Below, piece after piece: positions 5,359 through 9,729 of a stretch of DNA of 9,771 bases; position 1 is the first letter of the stretch; each line of letters opens with the position of its first letter. Source of the stretch: Candidatus Pacearchaeota archaeon. Lineage in GTDB: Archaea; Nanobdellota; Nanobdellia; Pacearchaeales; GW2011-AR1. A program made the translations under genes and the position numbers. The stretch is taken from positions 1-9,771 of the forward strand of contig JACOYM010000033.1 of NCBI GenBank assembly GCA_016181905.1, read 5' to 3'. Under the pieces are notes generated by a model. That model had not been told where the DNA came from. It saw only the letters and a program-made list of their open reading frames with translations, and made no database searches.

Positions 5359-5485
5359 TGACGGCTGGGAAGTTGAGGCCTTTAATGAGGAAAGTATTGG
5401 TAAAAAGAGGAGCTATTCTATTTTTGTGGATGATAGCCGTGAAGTTAAGTCTTATGAGAAGAAGGGATTGCGGGATTCTATATAA
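5309..5485 (+). CDS. GvpO-like domain protein, overlapping gene (58 aa)
   Basis: A GTG start at 5309 follows TAAGGGAG at normal spacing, so it has its own ribosome site. The protein contains ITKVVKINDGWEVEAFNEES (residues 10-29) and SYSIFVDDSREVKSYEKKGL (residues 35-54). This follows the core pattern of the gas-vesicle protein GvpO family: V..V....DGW.V..E..E, a short gap, YE..LD..G.V..Y.R...R. Full GvpO proteins are about twice as long, with a helical N-terminal part that is missing here. No gvpA or other gas-vesicle gene is in the window, so a role in gas vesicles is doubtful. It may be a repurposed single-domain relative. A longer frame at 5358-5549 crosses it but lacks a ribosome site and has a composition unlike a protein. 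Confidence in the gene is good; in the family, moderate. Confidence 0.6.
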   Translation: MKVGVNEIEITKVVKINDGWEVEAFNEESIGKKRSYSIFVDDSREVKSYEKKGLRDSI

Positions 5486-5518
5486 ACAAAATAATGAAAG
5501 AAAAGATGAAAGGAGAAT

Positions 5519-5556
5519 GCCATGGGCAAGAAATCTAATAACATGTTAAGGCAGTT
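5519..5556 (+). repeat. Duplicated gene start, copy B (partner at 5269-5306)
   Basis: Second copy of the repeated ribosome-site and start region. This copy heads the longer of the two MGKKSN proteins. Confidence 0.88.
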
Positions 5557-5707
5557 GAATAGAGATGCAAAAATGGCAAGCAGGAGATTAGAGGAGATAA
5601 TAGATATAAGGGAATGCGGCAAGGAAATGTCACATATAGAAGAGGAAGTAGATGGGGGGATTGGGAATGCGGCAAGAAATCAAGAAAAACGGGGGGGCAA
5701 TACATGA
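5522..5707 (+). CDS. Helical hypothetical protein, MGKKSN family (61 aa)
   Basis: Start 5522 follows AAAGGAGAATGCC. A helical first part (SNNMLRQLNRDAKMASRRLE) leads into an acidic middle (EEIIDIRECGKEMSHIEEEV) and a polar glycine-rich tail. The stop codon overlaps the next start as ATGA (5704-5707), which is a classic coupling arrangement. Its first codons duplicate those of the gene at 5272. No family is recognised; the charge pattern resembles small coiled-coil adaptor proteins. Confidence 0.65.
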   Translation: MGKKSNNMLRQLNRDAKMASRRLEEIIDIRECGKEMSHIEEEVDGGIGNAARNQEKRGGNT

Positions 5708-6039
5708 GCATAATAAACTTAATTCCGGGGGTATATGCGGCAGCTTCTGTACTATGGATTTTGTCATTTATAGTGATAGCAGTCAGGGGGATTAGTGTTA
5801 TTATCAGTTTTTTTATCAACAAAAAGCCCGTAATGAACGTGCTATTAAGCGCATATATAGTGCATATACTAACCCTCCCATTTGCTCAGGATGTGATAGA
5901 TGAAACATTTTTCAATATAGCAGCTGTGATTGTTTTCACTATTACCTTTATTGGGATTTTAACAACTTTTGTTTTTCTATTAAAACACATGCTTTTAATC
6001 AAGAAAGAAACAGGGCAGCAAGATAAGGAGGATGGATAA
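5704..6039 (+). CDS. Three-helix membrane protein, paralog of 7354-7668 (111 aa)
   Basis: Start 5704 overlaps the previous stop (ATGA), with a G-rich stretch (CGGGGGGC) just upstream as ribosome site, so translation is probably coupled. An in-frame ATG at 5614 would overlap the preceding gene by over 90 bases and is rejected. Hydrophobic segments lie at about residues 10-38, 43-60 and 70-93. It shares with the protein at 7354 the pattern LS......GISV..SF, a basic loop, I..L..PF, a second short loop and a third helix ending in FLLK, so the two are paralogs from a duplication. The tail (KKETGQQDKEDG) is hydrophilic. A structural or transport role would fit but no motif says which. Confidence 0.75.
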   Translation: MSIINLIPGVYAAASVLWILSFIVIAVRGISVIISFFINKKPVMNVLLSAYIVHILTLPFAQDVIDETFFNIAAVIVFTITFIGILTTFVFLLKHMLLIKKETGQQDKEDG

Positions 6040-6194
6040 TGGAAATAATAATGAAAATAGTTTTGATAGCCGGGATAATCCTGTTTATTATCCTCTCTTC
6101 AATTGCAGCCCCAATAATATCCGGACTGGCTGCATTGATAATTACAGGATGTTTGAGAGCTGTGAAGAGAACAATAACATATATCTTTGGTTAA
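6039..6194 (+). CDS. Two-helix membrane micropeptide (51 aa)
   Basis: The stop of the preceding gene and this start overlap by one base (TAATG), and AAGGAGG ends seven bases upstream, so the genes are coupled. The sequence is almost wholly hydrophobic: residues 4-21 (IMKIVLIAGIILFIILSS) and 23-39 (IAAPIISGLAALIITGC), with a short basic tail (RAVKRTITYIFG). The internal proline and glycines suggest a helical hairpin, similar in shape to phage holins or small toxin-like peptides. There is no clear evidence for either. Confidence 0.65.
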   Translation: MEIIMKIVLIAGIILFIILSSIAAPIISGLAALIITGCLRAVKRTITYIFG

Positions 6195-6252
6195 TAAGAA
6201 GTCTATAAGACATGACAGGTTTCTAATTATGCAAGATAGGGGGTGAAGATTT

Positions 6253-6612
6253 ATGATAACTTTAGGTGATGTAATTTTCTGGTTCTTGGTTTTTTCAAGT
6301 CTTTTTTGGATTACAATAGCAGCGGTCTTAGTGCTAATAGATGGTTTGGTGCTCATTAAAAACAGGAGAACTAAAGGAGATGTGGAGCTCATTTTTATAA
6401 AATTTTGTCAAATAAAAACACTCCTTCTATGCATGTTATGTGGTGCATTGCTCCTTTTCCTATGTGTGATTGCAGGGAGCGATGCCAGCTCATATCTTAT
6501 GTTATTGGAGGAGATAACATTTGTATGGATAATTATAGAGGGGTGGCTAGTTATAATTGCGGCGGGGATACTTTTAGCAGGAACTATCATTAAAGAGGAA
6601 TGTTGCCGGTAG
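6253..6612 (+). CDS. Three-helix membrane protein (119 aa)
   Basis: Start 6253 follows ATAGGGGGTGAAGATTT. Hydrophobic segments at about 6-36, 54-75 and 88-113 are separated by a basic loop (KNRRTKGD) and a short polar loop (GSDASSYL). The chain ends in KEECCR, a vicinal cysteine pair on what should be the cytoplasmic face if the KNRR loop is inside and three helices are crossed. It differs in sequence from the 5704/7354 pair though similar in length and layout. Its stop codon lies within the first hairpin of the leader for the next gene. Confidence 0.74.
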   Translation: MITLGDVIFWFLVFSSLFWITIAAVLVLIDGLVLIKNRRTKGDVELIFIKFCQIKTLLLCMLCGALLLFLCVIAGSDASSYLMLLEEITFVWIIIEGWLVIIAAGILLAGTIIKEECCR

Positions 6613-6659
6613 GCTGGGCTTCTTATTGAGTTATATAATTCGTTCGATATAACTGGCAA
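6603..6659 (+). promoter_or_regulatory. Hairpin upstream of RNA element copy 1
   Basis: AGTTATAT (6629-6636) and ATATAACT (6647-6654) form eight pairs around a 10-base loop. Extra outer pairing is possible between TTGCC (6603-6607) and GGCAA (6655-6659). It starts at the stop of the preceding gene. It might be a weak 3'-end structure of that transcript or part of the leader; no long T tract follows. Confidence 0.35.
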
Positions 6660-6665
6660 AAACAA

Positions 6666-6737
6666 CTATAGTGAAAGACAAAAGTCTTTCCCTATCTACT
6701 CAAGGACAAAAAGGGGAATTATTAATGTCCTTAAGTA
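6666..6737 (+). ncRNA. Structured leader element, copy 1
   Basis: TATAGT leads into stem P1 (GAAAGAC 6673-6679 with GTCTTTC 6684-6690, loop AAAA), then the linker CCTATC, then stem P2 (TACTCAAGGAC 6697-6707 with GTCCTTAAGTA 6727-6737, one C-A mismatch). The 19-base P2 loop holds GGGGAA (6713-6718), which can pair with TTCCC ending at 6692 to make a pseudoknot. P2 ends 18 bases before the ATG at 6756, next to its ribosome site. Copies at 6908-7055 and 8600-8670 share the plan with compensating base changes. A cis-acting RNA that controls translation is the likeliest reading. Confidence 0.7.
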
Positions 6738-6755
6738 TAAACAGGAGGAAAGAGA

Positions 6756-6887
6756 ATGGACTGCCACAAAAGCAGGAAAGATGACAAGAGAAAATTGCCG
6801 AAAGACAGGCGATTAAAGAGAAGGAAAAACGGGCATCTTCACATCCACATAAAGAGCAAGAAATTCGGGCAAGGAAGAAAGAGATAA
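6756..6887 (+). CDS. Very basic small peptide (43 aa)
   Basis: Start 6756 follows ACAGGAGGAAAGAG, directly after RNA element copy 1. Well over half the residues are Lys, Arg or His (for example KDDKRKLPKDRRLKRRKNG), with a HLHIHIK stretch near the C-terminus. Such composition suggests binding to nucleic acid or a translated polybasic leader. No family can be named. It is the first gene downstream of the element and so the best candidate for its target, unless the peptide is itself only a leader. Confidence 0.55.
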   Translation: MDCHKSRKDDKRKLPKDRRLKRRKNGHLHIHIKSKKFGQGRKR

Positions 6888-6907
6888 GGCAGGACAGGCA
6901 AGGTAAT

Positions 6908-7055
6908 TTATAGTAAATGACATTAATTTTCTACCAATTTTATAGAAAGCTAACGCTTTCTATCCTTCAAACTCTAATGAGTTTAAAGAGTTCGAAGTTA
7001 TGTCATTTCCTATCTAGTAAAGGCGCTTTTGGTAAATTATTTGCGTCCTTTACTA
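6908..7055 (+). ncRNA. Structured leader element, expanded copy
   Basis: The same plan as the other two copies: TATAGT; P1 as AAATGACAT (6915-6923) with ATGTCATTT (7000-7008); linker CCTATC; P2 as TAGTAAAGG (7015-7023) with CCTTTACTA (7047-7055), extended by CGC/GCG around one bulged T; and GGTAAA in the loop opposite TTTCC. P1's loop is expanded from four bases to 76 and contains a 9-bp hairpin (ATAGAAAGC TAAC GCTTTCTAT, 6942-6963) and AAACTC/GAGTTT, whose 5' arm could instead pair with AGAGTT a little downstream. P2 ends 18 bases before the ATG at 7074. Confidence 0.65.
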
Positions 7056-7073
7056 TAAGAAAGAGAGGAATGC

Positions 7074-7340
7074 ATGAATTACAGAAAAAAGATAAGGAGA
7101 GACAGGTTATGTAATGATATTTTTGGTAGATCTGGCTTTAGCAAGACAATTACTGCAATGATACTTATTCTTGCCGGTGTATTAGGCATAGCAGTAGTTG
7201 AGGTAAACAAACACGTATCTTATTTACACAGCAGGGCAGGTATTTATGAGATTGCTGAATGGTTTGGATTTAGTGAAAGCCAGGTTGATAAGTTAGTAGA
7301 AGGGGCGCGAAATCGTATAAATGACCCGAGTTGGAAATAG
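7074..7340 (+). CDS. Signal-anchor protein with small C-terminal helical domain (88 aa)
   Basis: Start 7074 follows AAAGAGAGGAATGC. A basic N-terminus (NYRKKIRRDR) precedes one membrane helix at about residues 23-43, so the N-terminus should be inside and the C-terminal 45 residues outside. That part ends in GIYEIAEWFGFSESQVDKLV, which looks like a helix-turn-helix (AEWFGFSESQVDKLVEGA) although the predicted side of the membrane argues against DNA binding; a small helical domain that binds a partner outside the cytoplasm fits better. The reading frame at 7070 in another phase ends after 14 codons. The gene follows the expanded RNA element and is its probable target. Confidence 0.7.
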   Translation: MNYRKKIRRDRLCNDIFGRSGFSKTITAMILILAGVLGIAVVEVNKHVSYLHSRAGIYEIAEWFGFSESQVDKLVEGARNRINDPSWK

Positions 7341-7353
7341 GAAGGAGGAAGCA

Positions 7354-7668
7354 ATGAACAAACTAATTTTATTAATGTGGGGTTTGTCTTTGACAGGGGT
7401 AGTAATCGGAGGAATCAGCGTTGCTGTAAGCTTTGTTGTAAGTTTAATCAGGCATAGAAAAAGCCTGATTTCAATGGAGTTTGTAGCTGGGGCATGTATT
7501 TTGAACATTCTGTTTGCACCATTTATTCTCATAGAAAGAATGTTTCCAGATACAATCTTTATAACAGCCACAACAATTTTTGTTTTAATTGTTCTGGCAA
7601 CTATAACATGCATGTTTCTTTTGTTGAAATCCCAGAATTCAAGAAATTCTGATAGCTCTCAACAATAA
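7354..7668 (+). CDS. Three-helix membrane protein, paralog of 5704-6039 (104 aa)
   Basis: Start 7354 follows GAAGGAGGAAGCA, 13 bases after the previous stop. Hydrophobic segments lie at about residues 4-32, 42-60 and 68-91, with a basic loop (IRHRKS) after the first. It aligns with the protein at 5704 at LS......GISV..SF, I..L..PF and the final FLLK, with a larger first loop. The polar serine-rich tail (SQNSRNSDSSQQ) differs from the acidic tail of its paralog. A 7-bp hairpin (CAGAATT/AATTCTG, 7633-7651) falls in the last codons with no T tract. Function is unknown. Confidence 0.75.
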   Translation: MNKLILLMWGLSLTGVVIGGISVAVSFVVSLIRHRKSLISMEFVAGACILNILFAPFILIERMFPDTIFITATTIFVLIVLATITCMFLLLKSQNSRNSDSSQQ

Positions 7669-7721
7669 AAGACTTTTGAGGTTAAGCAGGAAGGCAGCAA
7701 AAAAGAAAAAGGAGGAAGAAA

Positions 7722-8081
7722 ATGAAAAACAAGAGAGGATTAACCTTGGTTGAGCTAATATTTATAATAGTAGTAGCAGGGATTTTAGCAGTATTAGCAA
7801 CCCCCGGATTTTTAAAGTTGAAAGAGAGTTTGCAGAAAAATGTTCAGAATGCTGCATCTCTAAAATCATCAGAGGCGGCAGAAACAAAATCTCAATATTA
7901 CCAAGTCAGAATATGCTGGAAAGATGCGCAAGGCGAAAGAATAGAGACAATTGAGAATGTTGAATGGGCATATATCGATAATAGCGGGGCTGTTATTGTG
8001 GTTTATCAGTATGAAGGAAGGAGACGAAACAAAGCAATTCCCCTGACTCAAAATGTTTTGTGGTGCGATCCCATGAGATAA
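7722..8081 (+). CDS. Type IV pilin-like (pseudopilin) protein (119 aa)
   Basis: The N-terminus shows the class III signal of type IV pilins and pseudopilins: a short basic leader MKNKRG, cleavage after Gly6 before L7TLVE, the invariant Glu at +5 (E11), and a hydrophobic helix to about residue 26 with Pro at +22 (P28). A prepilin peptidase would cut and methylate it. The globular part is short (about 85 residues) with charged helix KLKESLQKNVQNAASL and then strands around YYQVRICWKDAQ and GAVIVVYQYEG; two cysteines (C65, C115) could form a disulfide. The start at 7722 follows AAAAAGGAGGAAGAAA. No assembly ATPase, prepilin peptidase or second pilin is in the window, so it may use the host's machinery. 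It is smaller than major pilins, closer to a minor pseudopilin. Confidence 0.8.
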   Translation: MKNKRGLTLVELIFIIVVAGILAVLATPGFLKLKESLQKNVQNAASLKSSEAAETKSQYYQVRICWKDAQGERIETIENVEWAYIDNSGAVIVVYQYEGRRRNKAIPLTQNVLWCDPMR

Positions 8082-8157
8082 GCAAATACTATAAAGATAT
8101 GGGATTAAAGTGATAAGGAAAAAGAAAAGAGCAGAAGAGAAAAAGGAGGGATGAAAG

Positions 8158-8532
8158 ATGAAAAAGCATGAAGCTTTGAAATTGATTATTAAAAATCTCA
8201 ATACTATAATCCCGGAATTGAAGCAGCTTAAAGAAAAGATTAGGCCAGTGTTTGAAGAAAGGGGCTGGAATATTTCTGAGGTTGGTGTTGATGTTGCTGA
8301 GGTTTCTTTGAAACTTACAGGAAATATTAAACCATGCGACTACGATATCATTGTTTATGACAATGCGCATCGCTATACAATAACAGCTAGTCTTGTTCAT
8401 GCATGGGTTAGATCTGCTGTTAGTGATTATCAAGGTTATTGTTGTGTGAAATCAGGAGCAGTCCCATATCCTGAAGACTCATTTTTGGGCTTGGAATTTC
8501 TAAAGGACCTGAAAAAGGCTCTGGGCATTTGA
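8158..8532 (+). CDS. Hypothetical soluble protein (124 aa)
   Basis: Start 8158 follows AAAAAGGAGGGATGAAAG. The first 35 residues form a long helix (KKHEALKLIIKNLNTIIPEL, then KQLKEKIRPVFEERG), followed by a beta-rich core: NISEVGVDVAEVSLKLTG, YDIIVYDNAHRYTITASLVH and a final helix LEFLKDLKKALGI. Two adjacent cysteines (about 95-96) sit in a YCCVKSGAVPYPED segment. No membrane segment or catalytic motif is visible, and I recognise no family. It is the last gene before the third RNA element. Confidence 0.73.
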   Translation: MKKHEALKLIIKNLNTIIPELKQLKEKIRPVFEERGWNISEVGVDVAEVSLKLTGNIKPCDYDIIVYDNAHRYTITASLVHAWVRSAVSDYQGYCCVKSGAVPYPEDSFLGLEFLKDLKKALGI

Positions 8533-8566
8533 AAAAATCAATGCCTTTAATACTTCAGGGCTATTT

Positions 8567-8591
8567 CTGGTTTGAGCTGGTTTCAGACCAG
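8567..8591 (+). promoter_or_regulatory. Alternative hairpins upstream of RNA element copy 2
   Basis: CTGGTTT occurs at 8567-8573 and again at 8577-8583; each can pair with the single ACCAG at 8587-8591, giving either a long-loop or a short-loop hairpin. Such a competing pair lies just before the element, as a different hairpin does before copy 1. Significance is uncertain. Confidence 0.3.
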
Positions 8592-8599
8592 ATGGAAAA

Positions 8600-8670
8600 T
8601 ATAGTGAAAGACATAAGTCTTTCCCTATCTACTCAACGACAAAACGGGGAAATATAAATGTCGTTGAGTA
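8600..8670 (+). ncRNA. Structured leader element, copy 2
   Basis: TATAGT, then P1 (GAAAGAC 8606-8612 with GTCTTTC 8617-8623, loop ATAA), linker CCTATC, then a perfect 11-bp P2 (TACTCAACGAC 8630-8640 with GTCGTTGAGTA 8660-8670). Its 19-base loop holds GGGGAAA (8646-8652), which matches TTTCCC (8620-8625) over six bases. Compared with copy 1, the P2 pair G-C (6704/6730) is C-G (8637/8663) and the copy 1 mismatch is repaired to C-G. The element ends 21 bases before the ATG at 8692, at the ribosome site AAAGGAGGG. Confidence 0.72.
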
Positions 8671-8691
8671 TAGATAAAGGAGGGATGAATT

Positions 8692-9345
8692 ATGAAAACC
8701 AGGCTTTTAATTTCTTTTCTGCTCATTGTTTTTACATATCCAATTATTTCCGCAGGCAGTTATGATAGTTATGCAAAAACAAAAGCTGGCAAGGCAAACA
8801 AGGCTAAATCACGGGCAAAGCAAGAAACAAGGCAGGTGAAACAGACAAAGGCAAAGCAACTGAAACAACTAAAGGCTCAAAGGACATTAAAGCCAAGACG
8901 TGCGAGAATCAAAGAGTTTTATCGCGCGCATATAAACCAGGGCATACCTGAAAAGCCGACAAAAATACTTGTAGGGCATAGATGGGGTGAGAGCAATTTG
9001 TATGAGGAAGGTGTAGCAAGAGAGATATACAATAAAGGCAGTTACAATGCAGCAAATGTCACATGCCCCTCTGATGCTTCTGGCATTTGGCTTTATGAAT
9101 GGGAAAATGGCAAGCTTGTTAAAAAGAAATGGAGGGCGTGGAAAAGCATGGAGGAAGAAGTCATAGGATTTCATGAATTCCTGAAGAGGAGATACCCTAA
9201 AGCATTGGCTGCAGCATATCGCGGAGATGTTATTGCCTATGCAGATGCCCTTACAAAGGCTGGCTATCACACAGGCAGCAAGGAAAAATACAGGCAGCTC
9301 TTGGCTGGCTCTATAAAATATGTTAACAGGATGATAGAGAGATGA
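8692..9345 (+). CDS. Secreted glucosaminidase-like peptidoglycan hydrolase, GH73 family (217 aa)
   Basis: Residues 1-22 are a signal peptide (KTRLLISFLLIVF and a cut near ISAG). Residues 29-74 are a very basic, repetitive linker built from lysine, glutamine and alanine (KSRAKQETRQ, KQLKQLKAQR). The C-terminal part from about 90 matches the GH73 N-acetylglucosaminidase fold as in FlgJ: the presumed acid Glu at 100 in RWGESNL, Y118-N119 about 18 residues later (the spacing I recall for FlgJ), then YEWENGKLVKKKWRAW, an EEEVIGFHEFL helix, RYPKAL, and the signature ADALTKAGYHTGS with a final KYRQLL..I helix. Such enzymes cut glycan strands of peptidoglycan, for secretion systems, flagella, conjugation or lysis. 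Start 8692 follows AAAGGAGGGATGAATT just after RNA element copy 2. The YNLFG turn is replaced by YNAAN, so activity is uncertain. Confidence 0.82.
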   Translation: MKTRLLISFLLIVFTYPIISAGSYDSYAKTKAGKANKAKSRAKQETRQVKQTKAKQLKQLKAQRTLKPRRARIKEFYRAHINQGIPEKPTKILVGHRWGESNLYEEGVAREIYNKGSYNAANVTCPSDASGIWLYEWENGKLVKKKWRAWKSMEEEVIGFHEFLKRRYPKALAAAYRGDVIAYADALTKAGYHTGSKEKYRQLLAGSIKYVNRMIER

Positions 9346-9376
9346 GGGAAGAGAAAAGGAAGTCAAGAGAAAGGAG
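9331..9376 (+). repeat. 46-base direct repeat, copy A (partner at 9726-9771)
   Basis: The last five codons of the hydrolase gene (ATG ATA GAG AGA TGA), the purine-rich linker and most of the next ribosome site recur at 9726-9771 with one change (A at 9352, G at 9747). The repeats bracket the two small genes at 9385 and 9607. Confidence 0.92.
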
Positions 9377-9407
9377 GAAAGAAAATGGAAAAATTAATAA
9401 AAACATT
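9368..9407 (+). repeat. 40-base leader/start repeat, copy B (partner at 3885-3924)
   Basis: Second copy of the ribosome-site, ATG and MEKLIKT-coding segment. It overlaps the 46-base repeat by nine bases at its 5' end, so two different repeats abut in this linker. Confidence 0.9.
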
Positions 9408-9516
9408 AAAGGTGATTTTAGATGACACAATAAGGATGGGTTGGTTTGTAATACGCGTTTGGTCTTTAATCATGATTGTATGGTTAATACTTCTTTGCAT
9501 GCGAGTGCATCCTTGA
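9385..9516 (+). CDS. Single-helix membrane micropeptide, MEKLIKT leader (43 aa)
   Basis: Start 9385 follows GAAAGGAGGAAAGAAA. After the shared MEKLIKTL head it has an amphipathic segment (KVILDDTIRMG) and one membrane helix at about residues 19-38 (GWFVIRVWSLIMIVWLILLC), then MRVHP. A single Arg inside the helix is unusual. The head and the ribosome site are near-identical to those of the larger membrane protein at 3902, so the 5' end appears to have been copied or exchanged. The next 90 bases (9517-9606) hold no gene I can support, only a weak 6-bp hairpin (9523-9541). Confidence 0.62.
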   Translation: MEKLIKTLKVILDDTIRMGWFVIRVWSLIMIVWLILLCMRVHP

Positions 9517-9606
9517 CCTTTCTTTCCATTATGTTTGGAAACTGATAAGGTAAAGGTAAATTGCAAATAGCAGGGAGATTGAGCAGAAAAGGAAGAGGGG
9601 TAAAAA

Positions 9607-9729
9607 ATGTGTAGATGGCTAATTTATCAATTTAGGAAACATTTTCTGGTATGCAAATGTGAGAGCATGGCAGGGTTTGGTTATTGCTGGAGATGCAGGA
9701 AATATAAGTATCCTCAAGGAATAAAATGA
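9607..9729 (+). CDS. Cysteine-rich micropeptide, possible zinc knuckle (40 aa)
   Basis: Start 9607 follows GGAAGAGGGGTAAAAA. The peptide has cysteines at 2, 16, 18, 27 and 30, in the order C...CKCESMAGFGYCWRC, plus a histidine at 12. CxC followed nine residues later by CxxC is a plausible single zinc site. The rest is basic and aromatic (RWLIYQFRKHF, RKYKYPQGIK). It could bind nucleic acid or a partner protein. Its stop overlaps the start of the second 46-base repeat. Confidence 0.6.
   Translation: MCRWLIYQFRKHFLVCKCESMAGFGYCWRCRKYKYPQGIK

Noticed and set aside
5358..5549. 63-codon open frame across the GvpO-like gene
   Set aside because: No ribosome site, protein-like pattern absent, runs over the start of the 5522 gene; the overlapping 5309-5485 frame has a ribosome site and a family-like sequence.
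6915..7008. Possible tRNA, because of the 7-bp outer stem and the GAGTTCGAAGTT string resembling a T loop
   Set aside because: The bases on either side of TTCGAA do not form a T stem, the internal hairpins have wrong sizes, and no CCA or D arm fits.
6917..7114. 65-codon open frame over the expanded RNA element
   Set aside because: The start is inside stem P1, no ribosome site precedes it, and the encoded peptide follows the stem sequences. The structured RNA explains the region better.
7633..7651. Hairpin CAGAATT/AATTCTG as a terminator
   Set aside because: AT-rich, inside coding sequence and not followed by a T run.
6666..8670. CRISPR array, from the recurring structured unit
   Set aside because: Only three copies at irregular distances of hundreds to over a thousand bases, with genes between them and no spacers.
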